From: Acidobacteriota bacterium
GTDB taxonomy: Bacteria; Acidobacteriota; Blastocatellia; Pyrinomonadales; Pyrinomonadaceae
DNA length: 64,000 nt
Direction: 5' to 3'
Assembly: GCA_019639115.1 (NCBI GenBank)
Contig: JAHBSM010000013.1
Coordinates: 21,001 to 85,000, forward strand
Of the stretch, positions 45,088 to 52,710 are shown piece after piece (within the stretch, counting starts at the first letter, position 1; each line of letters begins with the position of its first letter). The translations under genes and the position numbers were made by a program. The notes beneath the pieces were generated by a model, which was not told the DNA's origin, did no database searches, and saw only the letters and a program-made list of their open reading frames with translations.

Positions 45088-46110
45088 ATGAAGCTTGCCG
45101 AACTAGCCGAAGCGACCGCCACACAGATCGAGTGTGGGGATCCGGAGATGGAGATACACGCTTGCGTCGGGCTCGAGGACGCCGGCCCGTCCGATATCTC
45201 GTTCCTAACGAATCCGAAATATACGTCGCTCGTGTCCGCGACAAAGGCAGGAGCGATATTTCTGGGCAAAGGCACTGTGATAGGCCGCGACGATCTGGCG
45301 ATCTTGCGGGCCGAAGACGCACACGTCGCTTACGCTCTCGCATTGCGGGCATTCAATCCGGAACCGGAGATCGAACCATTCGTACATCCCACAGCAGTCA
45401 TAGATCCAACGGCTAAGGTCGCCGGAGACGCGGCCATATTTGCCAACGTCGTGATCGGCCCGGGAGCCGTGGTCGGCAGCCGTGCGAGGCTGATGCCAAA
45501 TGTCGTCCTGTATGCCAACGCGGCGGTCGGCGACGGCTCGGTCCTGCATTCCGGAGTTTCGGTTCGTGAAGATTGCGAGATCGGCCGCAACTGTATCATT
45601 CACAACAATTCCACGATCGGCTCGGACGGATTCGGCTATGCCCGGACGCCGGGCAAGAAATGGCTCAAAGTTCCTCAGGCCGGCCGCGTCGTAGTCGAGG
45701 ACGATGTCGAGATAGGCGCAAATACCGCGATCGATCGAGCGTCAATAGGCGACACTCGCATCGCCCGCGGTGCCAAGATAGACAATCTCGTGCAGATCGG
45801 GCACTCGTGTACAGTGGATGAGGATGCGTTGATATGCGCTCAGACCGGGCTTGCAGGAAGTTCCGATATCGGCAAACGAGTCATCCTGGCCGGGCAGGTC
45901 GGCATCGCCGGACATCTGAAGGTAGGCGACGACGCCGTCATAACCGCAAAGTCTGCGACATCGCACGACGTCGAACCCGGCAAGACCATTTCGGGCATCC
46001 CAGCATTCGACAATCGAGAATGGCTGCGCTCGACGGCTGCGTACCGTAAGCTCGGCGAGATCGCTGCCCGGCTGAGAAAATTGGAACGAAAAGTGCTCGG
46101 CGAGGAATGA
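45088..46110 (+). CDS. lpxD: UDP-3-O-acylglucosamine N-acyltransferase
   Basis: Third step of lipid A synthesis, adding the second acyl chain. The 340-residue protein has an N-terminal uridine-binding domain (LAEATATQIECGDPEMEI, DISFLTNPKY) and a left-handed beta-helix of hexapeptide repeats (about residues 95-300), e.g. VHPTAVIDPTAKVAGDAAI. The catalytic His is in VQIGHSCTVDED, and SDGFGYARTPGKKW is conserved. A C-terminal helix follows (LRKLERKVLGEE). It lies between priA and msrB, apart from other lpx genes. Together with the heptosyltransferase this shows an LPS-bearing outer membrane. Confidence 0.95.
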   Translation: MKLAELAEATATQIECGDPEMEIHACVGLEDAGPSDISFLTNPKYTSLVSATKAGAIFLGKGTVIGRDDLAILRAEDAHVAYALALRAFNPEPEIEPFVHPTAVIDPTAKVAGDAAIFANVVIGPGAVVGSRARLMPNVVLYANAAVGDGSVLHSGVSVREDCEIGRNCIIHNNSTIGSDGFGYARTPGKKWLKVPQAGRVVVEDDVEIGANTAIDRASIGDTRIARGAKIDNLVQIGHSCTVDEDALICAQTGLAGSSDIGKRVILAGQVGIAGHLKVGDDAVITAKSATSHDVEPGKTISGIPAFDNREWLRSTAAYRKLGEIAARLRKLERKVLGEE

Positions 46111-46116
46111 ACAGAT

Positions 46117-46569
46117 ATGGGAACGCACGTTTCAGGATCAGGCTACGACATCACGCCGCTCGACCAAGGAACGATCGAACGGCTGGCGCAGGACCTTACG
46201 CAGGAAGAATACCGCGTGCTGCTCGATCACGGGACCGAGCCGCCTTTTTGCGGCACGCTTCTCGACAACAAGAAAGACGGCGTATATGCTTGCCGGCTTT
46301 GCGGGCTGCCGCTTTTTGACTCGGCGAAAAAGTTCGAATCGGGCACCGGCTGGCCGTCCTTCTACGCTCCCTTTGACAAGGAGCATCTTAAGAACATAGA
46401 AGACCTCAGCTATGGGATGCGTCGTATCGAGATACGCTGTGCTCGCTGCGGAGGCCATCAGGGCCACGTGTTCCCAGACGGCCCGCCGCCGACAGGTATG
46501 CGTTACTGTCTAAATTCTGCGTCGCTCGAATTCTTTGAAAAGGGAGACGAGATCCCGCAAAAGGGCTAG
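46117..46569 (+). CDS. msrB: Peptide-methionine (R)-S-oxide reductase
   Basis: Repairs R-methionine sulfoxide in oxidised proteins. The 150-residue protein has the zinc CxxC pairs (YACRLCGLPLF and RCARCGGHQGHVF), the SGTGWPSF substrate stretch, and the catalytic Cys in MRYCLNSASLEF. The resolving residue region lies earlier, and there is no signal peptide, so it is cytosolic. It starts seven bases after the lpxD stop. A bidirectional terminator follows. Confidence 0.96.
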   Translation: MGTHVSGSGYDITPLDQGTIERLAQDLTQEEYRVLLDHGTEPPFCGTLLDNKKDGVYACRLCGLPLFDSAKKFESGTGWPSFYAPFDKEHLKNIEDLSYGMRRIEIRCARCGGHQGHVFPDGPPPTGMRYCLNSASLEFFEKGDEIPQKG

Positions 46570-46589
46570 GATCCGCGATCATTAAAAGC

Positions 46590-46624
46590 AAAAAAGGACG
46601 GCCCAGATCGGCTGTCCTTTTTTG
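46590..46624. terminator. Bidirectional intrinsic terminator
   Basis: GGACGGCC, loop of six, GGCTGTCC (one G-U pair) flanked by A5 on one side and T6 on the other, so it works in both directions for the converging msrB and amidohydrolase operon. Confidence 0.9.
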
Positions 46625-46646
46625 CGTTTCCAGCTCAACCACCGGT

Positions 46647-47978
46647 TCACTTTCTGTCCTTGAACGAGTCGAACAGGTCCGTGTGCCTGGACGTGAGCGG
46701 CAGCATACGTCCGTTGATGAACAGGTATTTGATATTGGTCCGAGGGTCGAGCAGATCGCCGTCGGTCACGACTATGTTCGCGATCTTACCCGCATCGATC
46801 GATCCCAACCTGTCGTCCACGCCCAGGACCTGAGCAGGGTAGAGCGTAACCGACTTGAGAGCTTCCTCTCGCGAGAGCCCAAAGGCACCCGCAAGTCCGG
46901 CGTGATACGGCAGGTCGCGAACCTCCGCTCCGTCGTTGCCGGTCGAAATGCAGAAACGAATGCCTGCGGCCGCCATCTTGGACGGCGCCTCGAACAGCGA
47001 GTCGTACGCATCATCCTCGCGGACAGGAAGGTTGTAGATATTGGTATAGATGACGCCAAAGTTCGCCTTTTTCAGCTCGTCGGCCGCCTTCCACGCTTCC
47101 TGGCCGCCGATGATAGCTCCCTTGAGCTTGAACTCGGCGGCAAATTTCAACGCCGCGCGTATATCACGCTCGCGTTCTGCGGTGAAAAGAACCGGCCGCG
47201 CACCTCGCAGATAGGGAGCCATCGCCTCGTTCCTGAGATCGGTCGCAACGTATGGCAAGGTCTTGTCCTTAGCATAAGCGTCGCGGGCACGAAGGTAGTT
47301 CTCAGCATTGCGGAACATTTTTCTGAGATCTTCGATCTGATTGTCGCGACGGCGAACCGCTTCGTTGAAATCGACCGGCGGTCCGCCAAAGCCGCCTCCG
47401 GTCGCAACGCGCGGAAAGTTGATCACAAGCCCATATTCAGGCACGACGGCCATCTCAGCCTGCGTCGAGCCGTTGAGGTTTATTAGGGTTGCCTGGCCCG
47501 CGATCACGCCGCCGGTCGGGAACGAAAGCACTGTTGTAATGCCGTTCACACGGGTGACATTTATATGTGTCGAATGCGGATTGACGCCGAGATACGCTTT
47601 CGCGTTGGCATTCATTACGCCGACCTCAGATACATCAACGCCGCCCGGCATGCCCTGTTGTATCTCAAGCAGGCCCATATTTGTCGCCGCGTCGATCATT
47701 CCCGGATAGACCGTCAGTCCCTTGCCGTCGATCTTCTCTGCCCCCGCAGGCACAGCAACGTTGGCGCCGACGAATTCGATCTTGCCGTTGCGGAGCACGA
47801 CCGTGCCGCTTTCGATCGTCGCGCCTGATACGGTCACGATCCGGGCTCCGACTATCGCGAAAACACCGGCCTTGCCGGTACGATTCTGCTGCGATGCGTC
47901 GCTCTGAGCCAGGGTCGATGCAGCTATTACGAGTGCGGACAATACCGCGAAGGTAATGCGTTTGGTTTCGCTTAGCAT
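46647..47978 (-). CDS. Secreted amidohydrolase-like paralogue lacking metal ligands
   Basis: A 443-residue exported protein with a signal peptide (about residues 1-25, ending TLAQS) and the composite amidohydrolase domain: IVGARIVTVSGATIESGTVVLRNGKIEFVG at the N-terminal beta part and LGSIDAGKIANIVVTDGDLL at the C-terminal part. The HxH motif expected after PGMID reads PGMIDAATNMG, the next two His positions read GGQEAW (291-296) and YTNIYNLP; only a possible Asp remains in STGNDGAE. So hydrolysis by the usual mechanism is unlikely. It is the last gene of the three-gene operon; its ATG overlaps the previous stop by one base (TAATG). Confidence 0.87.
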   Translation of the reverse strand: MLSETKRITFAVLSALVIAASTLAQSDASQQNRTGKAGVFAIVGARIVTVSGATIESGTVVLRNGKIEFVGANVAVPAGAEKIDGKGLTVYPGMIDAATNMGLLEIQQGMPGGVDVSEVGVMNANAKAYLGVNPHSTHINVTRVNGITTVLSFPTGGVIAGQATLINLNGSTQAEMAVVPEYGLVINFPRVATGGGFGGPPVDFNEAVRRRDNQIEDLRKMFRNAENYLRARDAYAKDKTLPYVATDLRNEAMAPYLRGARPVLFTAERERDIRAALKFAAEFKLKGAIIGGQEAWKAADELKKANFGVIYTNIYNLPVREDDAYDSLFEAPSKMAAAGIRFCISTGNDGAEVRDLPYHAGLAGAFGLSREEALKSVTLYPAQVLGVDDRLGSIDAGKIANIVVTDGDLLDPRTNIKYLFINGRMLPLTSRHTDLFDSFKDRK

Positions 47979-49381
47979 TATCGGTTACCTCCTTCGCCGT
48001 ACTCGGCATCATCGCGTTCGCCGCGGATGCGATCCGTCGGGACGCGAGGCGGACCTCCGCCGGTTCCCGGTGCACGATTCATATCAAGTTTCTCGAGTGT
48101 CTCGCGTTCTCGGGCCATATCGACGCGACGCTGTCCGTCCTTGGCCCGGTCAAAAACGATCTCGCCCTCGATCATTGTCATCTCGGCACGGCTGTAGGGG
48201 CTGAACGGATGGCCGTTCCAGATAGCAAGGTCAGCGTCCTTGCCAACCTCGATCGAACCCGTACGTTTGTCGATTCCGAGCTGTTTAGCCGCGTTGAGCG
48301 TGATCATCTTCAGAGCTTCCTCGTCGGGAACTCCGCCGTATTTCATCACCTTTGCAGCGTCAAGGTTAAGCCTGCGAATGCGTTCATCCGAATCCGAGTT
48401 GATCGAAACGACCACGCCGTTCTTCCAAAGGATGTATGCGTTGTAGGGAGTCGCATCGTAGGCTTCGAGCTTGTATCCCCAACTGTCCGTAAATATCGAC
48501 ACGCCGGTACCGCGTTTGGCGATCTCGGGAGCGATCTTGTACGCTTCGAGCCCGTGCTGGAGCGTCGCGACCTTGAACCCGAACTCGTCGGCCAGAAGCA
48601 GCAGATTGAGATGTTCGTCCGACCGGTAGCCGTGGGCGTGTACCAGGCGTTTTCCTTCTAGCACTTCGACCAGCGGTTCGAGCTCGAGGTCGCGTCGCGG
48701 CTGCACCTTGGTCTTTTTGGCCCTGAAATCATCCCAGGCCTGCTTGTAGTCGCGTGCGCGAATGAATGCATCGCGCATCGTCTCGATCACTCCCATTCGC
48801 GTCCGCGGATAGCGAGGTGATTGGCCCGCTGCAGCCGGAAAGTTCGATCGTTTGACATTCTCGCCCATCGCGAACTTGATCCCGGGCGGTGCGTCTGCGA
48901 TGGGAAAATCCTCTGCGGGATGGCCCCATTTGAATTTGACTGTCGTGTTCTGTCCGCCGATGGAATTTGCAGAGCCATGCAGCAGGTTTGCTGCTGTCAC
49001 GCCGGCCGCGACCGCACGATAGATAGCGATATCGGTCGGATCGATCACGTCGCGCGTCCTGACCATCGAAGTGACCGAGAACGATCCCTCATTGATGGCA
49101 TCGAGCATCGCGTGGGAATGGCAATCAATGATGCCCGGTATCACAAATTTGCCGGTGGCATCGATCACGGTCGCACCCGACGGCGCAGCGATATTCTTTC
49201 CGATACGGGCGATCTTGCCGTTCTGTATCAGAATGTCGGTATTCTCGAGCGTTCCCTTGGCGGCGGTCATCACTGTCGCATTCTTTATAAGCGTGACGGT
49301 CGTCGACTGGCCAACGGCAATCGACGCGACATTGCTGATCGCAAGCAGACAAAGCAGTAGATAGGTAATGGTCTTTTTCAT
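47978..49381 (-). CDS. Secreted metal-dependent amidohydrolase
   Basis: A 467-residue exported amidohydrolase. The signal peptide is MKKTITYLLLCLLAISNVASIAVG. Metal ligands are intact: HxH at 88-90 (PGIIDCHSHAM), His in LVHAHGYRSDEHL, His in ATLQHGLEAYKIA, and the Asp in VSINSDSDERIRR. Related secreted enzymes act on dipeptides, imidazolone-type or other cyclic amides, but the substrate cannot be set here. It is flanked by two paralogues without these ligands, in the middle of the operon. The C-terminal 30 residues are Gly/Pro/Arg rich (GTGGGPPRVPTD). Confidence 0.92.
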   Translation of the reverse strand: MKKTITYLLLCLLAISNVASIAVGQSTTVTLIKNATVMTAAKGTLENTDILIQNGKIARIGKNIAAPSGATVIDATGKFVIPGIIDCHSHAMLDAINEGSFSVTSMVRTRDVIDPTDIAIYRAVAAGVTAANLLHGSANSIGGQNTTVKFKWGHPAEDFPIADAPPGIKFAMGENVKRSNFPAAAGQSPRYPRTRMGVIETMRDAFIRARDYKQAWDDFRAKKTKVQPRRDLELEPLVEVLEGKRLVHAHGYRSDEHLNLLLLADEFGFKVATLQHGLEAYKIAPEIAKRGTGVSIFTDSWGYKLEAYDATPYNAYILWKNGVVVSINSDSDERIRRLNLDAAKVMKYGGVPDEEALKMITLNAAKQLGIDKRTGSIEVGKDADLAIWNGHPFSPYSRAEMTMIEGEIVFDRAKDGQRRVDMARERETLEKLDMNRAPGTGGGPPRVPTDRIRGERDDAEYGEGGNR

Positions 49382-49392
49382 TGTCTTGAGAT

Positions 49393-51078
49393 TTACGGAT
49401 TCTTAGTACCGCTGAATGGCACGGCTCCCTGAGGCGAATCTACAGTGCCGGATATCTGGTTCCCAGTCACCGAGCCGCGGACGCTGATCGATAACGAAGC
49501 ACCGCCGAACTGGACGTCACCGCTAAAGCTGAACGTCGTTCCGCTCACGTTCCCGTCGCGGATCTGCGTCGTACCGAGAGCCGACACAAGCGTGCCCGTC
49601 AGGCCGCCTCCGGATTGCACGAGTGTGAGCGTCGCCGGCAGAGGCTGGCCCGGAATGTCGATAGTGATGGTGTAGGTGCCGCTTAGATTCGAGGCGGACG
49701 GCGTAGCGGCGACGCCTGTACCGGAGCCGTTCCCACGGCCGATCGGCGTGCCCTGAGGCGCCGACGGCTGCTTCATCTCAAACAGTTTGCCATCGACGAA
49801 TACGTGCGAGACGAAACGGTCGCGGCCGAACAGGTCGCCTTTGACGACCACTAGATCAGCTATTTTACCGGCCTCGATCGAGCCTGACCGGTCGCTTATG
49901 CCGAGCAGTTCAGCGGCGTCGAGGGTCATAGCTCGGAGCGCCGCGTCACGCGATAGCCCATTATCGATAGACGACGCTGCGTTCGCTAGAACTTCGTTCA
50001 TCGAGGCGGCACCTCCGGACTGGAAAGCAAACTTTACGCCAGCGGCAGCAAGTTTGCCGGGTCCCTTTGGAGTTTCTGCTCGGAACCGAAGCGTAGCGAG
50101 CGTTTCGGGATCGGCGTCAGGTGACGCGGCAGTGGTACGTTTCGGGAAGTTCAGTGATAGAAGCACCGGGACGTTCTGCGCCTTTAGCCGCGACGCAAAT
50201 TTCCATGCTTCCTGCCCTCCGGCGATGACCCCTTTGATATCAAATTCCTTGAAAAGGTCGAGCGCACGGACGATCTCGTTCTCCCGGTTGGCGTTGATGA
50301 CAAGCGGCATCCGTCGGTCGAGTACCGGGAACAAGGCCTCGAGCGACCGGTCGGTGTCGGGCCGCCTCATTGACCTCGGGTCCGCAAGATATGCCTTTTG
50401 AAGTTCCTGCAGCCGCTTTGCGTCGAGCATCATCTGGCGAAATGCCGAGAATGTGCCGAGAAGCGAAGTTGGATAGGTCCCGAACCCAAGCGTGACGAAT
50501 GAGAAATGCTGAGCGACCGGCGACCTGACGAGCATCCCGGAAACCGAATCGCCGGCGAGATTTATCACCGCGGATTGCCCGTTGAATATCCCCGAACGTC
50601 CGACCGTCAACGCTGTCGTGAAACCCGCACTTCGTGCTGCTTCGAACTGTGCGTCGCCGGCTCTCAGGTCGGTCTCGACCGTGTCTTCGGGCCGAAGCCC
50701 CGCCGGGTAATTCGAATTTGAGGTCGGCTGTTGTGCCTGCGCCGCTGCAGCAGCGGCCGCCGCGGCGGCTGCACCGCCGCCGGGAACCGTCGGCCTAGCT
50801 GGGGCCGCCGGCAGGCCATAATTCGTCAGAGCATCGATGAAGCCCGGATAAACGGTAGTCCCCGAACCGTCGATGACTATGGCATCAGCCGGGGCCAAAA
50901 CATTAGCCCCGACCGCGAAGATCAGGCCATCGCGAACTATTATCGTTCCCTTTTCGATGGTCGCGCCCGACACGGTCACGATCTTTGCATTCGTGATCGC
51001 ATAGCTCTGGCCGAGAACGCCTACGGCAAAAAAGGAACACGCCAACGCCACCGAGAGCAGTATCTGCTTGTATCTCAT
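49393..51078 (-). CDS. Secreted amidohydrolase-like paralogue with poly-Ala insert and extra C-terminal domain
   Basis: A 561-residue exported protein, first in the operon. Signal peptide about residues 1-23. The amidohydrolase fold is shown by ITNAKIVTVSGATIEKGTIIVRDGLIFAVG and RSGSIEAGKIADLVVVKGDLFG, but the HxH site reads PGFIDALTNYG, the second site GGQEAW (287-292) and the final Asp position QSGGAAS: no catalytic ligand remains. A run of about a dozen Ala/Gln residues follows PTVPGGG. Residues about 460-561 add a beta domain (SGTYTITIDIPGQPLPATLT, FSFSGDVQFGGASLSI, GNQISGTVDSPQG) seen in other exported proteins as a repeat-like sandwich. Confidence 0.87.
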   Translation of the reverse strand: MRYKQILLSVALACSFFAVGVLGQSYAITNAKIVTVSGATIEKGTIIVRDGLIFAVGANVLAPADAIVIDGSGTTVYPGFIDALTNYGLPAAPARPTVPGGGAAAAAAAAAAAQAQQPTSNSNYPAGLRPEDTVETDLRAGDAQFEAARSAGFTTALTVGRSGIFNGQSAVINLAGDSVSGMLVRSPVAQHFSFVTLGFGTYPTSLLGTFSAFRQMMLDAKRLQELQKAYLADPRSMRRPDTDRSLEALFPVLDRRMPLVINANRENEIVRALDLFKEFDIKGVIAGGQEAWKFASRLKAQNVPVLLSLNFPKRTTAASPDADPETLATLRFRAETPKGPGKLAAAGVKFAFQSGGAASMNEVLANAASSIDNGLSRDAALRAMTLDAAELLGISDRSGSIEAGKIADLVVVKGDLFGRDRFVSHVFVDGKLFEMKQPSAPQGTPIGRGNGSGTGVAATPSASNLSGTYTITIDIPGQPLPATLTLVQSGGGLTGTLVSALGTTQIRDGNVSGTTFSFSGDVQFGGASLSISVRGSVTGNQISGTVDSPQGAVPFSGTKNP

Positions 51079-51121
51079 AATTTTGCTGAAGAAGTTTGTT
51101 ATCGAGTGTTACGCAAAGAAT

Positions 51122-51164
51122 ATAAAAAAGGTTTCGCCGTCTGCAATCCGCAGAATGCGAAACC
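51122..51164 (-). terminator. Intrinsic terminator of ada
   Basis: GGTTTCGC ... GCGAAACC with an inner TCTGC/GCAGA stem (two-part hairpin), followed on the minus strand by TTTTTT. It lies 30 bases past the ada stop. Confidence 0.85.
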
Positions 51165-51193
51165 CTATCGCCCCCAGATCTCGGCCGGTTCGG

Positions 51194-52246
51194 CTATCGG
51201 CCGCTTGTCTTTGCTCCGGAACTCTCACGCTCGAGAAGTTTCTTTTTGCGTTCGATCCCCCAGCGATAACCGCTGAGCCGGCCATCGCTGGCGACGACCC
51301 TGTGGCACGGTATCACCAGCGCGACGCGATTGGTCGCGCAGGCCCGGGCGACGGCCCGCACTTTGCGCCGGTCCCCGATCTGTTCGGCGATCTCGGCATA
51401 CGAACGCGTCTCGCCGTAGGGTATCTTCCTTAGCATCTCCCAGACCTGAAGCTGGAATGCCGTCGCCTGAAGGTCGAGCGGCAGCACGAGCCGCCGGGAT
51501 CTCCCCGCGAGGTGATCGAGAATGCCGCGAACGATCGCCTCAAGGCCGCTGCTGTCCTCAACGATATCGGCATTCGGGAACTCGGCTCCGAGGCTCGATA
51601 TCAGATCGGGACGGTCGTCGCCGAACGATACGCTGCAGATACCGCGTTTTGTCCGGGCGACTAGCATAATGCCGAGGTCGCATTCGACGGTCGTGAACTC
51701 GATCGATACTCCTTTGCCGCCTTTTTTATATGCCGCAGGGGTCATACCGAGAGCTTCGTTCGCTTTCTCGTATATCGCCCGGGCCGAGCCGAATCCGGCC
51801 TCGTAAATAGCAGTCGTCACGTCGCGTCCTGAGCGTACCTCGTCTTTGAATCTTTCCATTTTGATCGCCTCCGAATATCTCTTTGGGCTTATGCCCACTA
51901 TCTCTTTGAACTTCCGCTGAAAATGGTAGCTGCTTAGCCCGGCCGTGGAAGCGAGTTCGTCGAGCGACGCTTCGGGAAACTCTTCGATCTCGCGAATAGC
52001 CGTGACTATCGCGGTCACGACTGGATCTGCGTCGGCTGCCGTCGGACGGCATCGCAGGCATGGACGATATCCGCAAGCCTCGGCCTCGACGGTCGCGGCA
52101 AAGAACCTGACGTTCTCGCGCTTTGGCCGCCTCGCCTTGCACGACGGCCGGCAGAAAATTCCGGTCGTTGCCACGGCAAACACGAATGTCCCGTCAAACC
52201 TCGCGTCCCTGTCGCCGACCGCCCGCCATAGGATCTCCGTTTCCAT
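51194..52246 (-). CDS. ada: Ada: methylated-DNA repair methyltransferase and regulator
   Basis: Bifunctional DNA-alkylation repair protein, 350 residues. The N-terminal zinc domain has the methyl-acceptor and zinc cysteines (GIFCRPSCKARRPKRENVRFF, ACGYRPCLRC); an AraC-type helix-turn-helix follows (SLDELASTAGLSSYHFQRKFKEIVGISPKRYS). The C-terminal O6-alkylguanine methyltransferase domain has AIPYGETRSYAEIAEQIG and the active Cys in VALVIPCHRVVASDG. The order matches E. coli Ada. The ATG at 52244-52246 is preferred to the TTG 18 bases upstream. It likely activates its own promoter after methylation; no Ada box was sought in detail. Confidence 0.94.
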   Translation of the reverse strand: METEILWRAVGDRDARFDGTFVFAVATTGIFCRPSCKARRPKRENVRFFAATVEAEACGYRPCLRCRPTAADADPVVTAIVTAIREIEEFPEASLDELASTAGLSSYHFQRKFKEIVGISPKRYSEAIKMERFKDEVRSGRDVTTAIYEAGFGSARAIYEKANEALGMTPAAYKKGGKGVSIEFTTVECDLGIMLVARTKRGICSVSFGDDRPDLISSLGAEFPNADIVEDSSGLEAIVRGILDHLAGRSRRLVLPLDLQATAFQLQVWEMLRKIPYGETRSYAEIAEQIGDRRKVRAVARACATNRVALVIPCHRVVASDGRLSGYRWGIERKKKLLERESSGAKTSGR

Positions 52247-52308
52247 GCCGTCGATAATAGTCAATTGCCCGCCTGATATCTATCCGATTATTGCGGTAGA
52301 ATTTTTCT

Positions 52309-52701
52309 ATGGAGCGGATCGTGTTATTCGACGGCGTTTGCAATTTCTGCAACGGCACCGTCAACTTTATTATTAGGCACGATCCGGCGTCGCATTTTCG
52401 CTTCGCAGCCCTGCAATACGAAGCGGGCGAGAGGCTCCGACGGGAATACAACATCGACGACGAGATCGATTCAGTGATCCTGATCGAAAGCGGCCGTGCG
52501 TTCACGCATTCCGACGCCGCGTTGCGTATCGCCCGCGGACTTGGCGGCATATGGGGACTCGGATACATTTTTGTTGTTGTTCCGCGTTTTATCCGCGACG
52601 GTGTGTACAAGCTTTTTGCCCAGAATCGATATCGGCTATTCGGACGGCGCGACGAATGCATGATGCCGACGCCTGAGGAGAGGGAACGTTTTTTGGATTA
52701 G
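52309..52701 (+). CDS. DCC-family thiol-disulfide oxidoreductase-like protein
   Basis: A 130-residue DUF393 (DCC family) protein with the redox-type motif DGVCNFCN near the N-terminus (Cys at 11 and 14), and GRAFTHSDAALRIARGLGG plus RRDECMMPTPEERERFLD later, the last matching the family's C-terminal part. Members are thought to be thioredoxin-like, but activity has rarely been shown. The start is 62 bases from ada's start (divergent), and it lies nine bases before mutS2, probably cotranscribed. Confidence 0.87.
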   Translation: MERIVLFDGVCNFCNGTVNFIIRHDPASHFRFAALQYEAGERLRREYNIDDEIDSVILIESGRAFTHSDAALRIARGLGGIWGLGYIFVVVPRFIRDGVYKLFAQNRYRLFGRRDECMMPTPEERERFLD

Positions 52702-52710
52702 CGTCGATCG

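Noticed and set aside
44336..45352. 338-codon minus-strand frame across the priA/lpxD junction
   Set aside because: Spans parts of two clear plus-strand genes and lacks any domain.
46683..47486. 267-codon plus-strand frame opposite the last amidohydrolase paralogue
   Set aside because: Shadow frame without start signal or domain.
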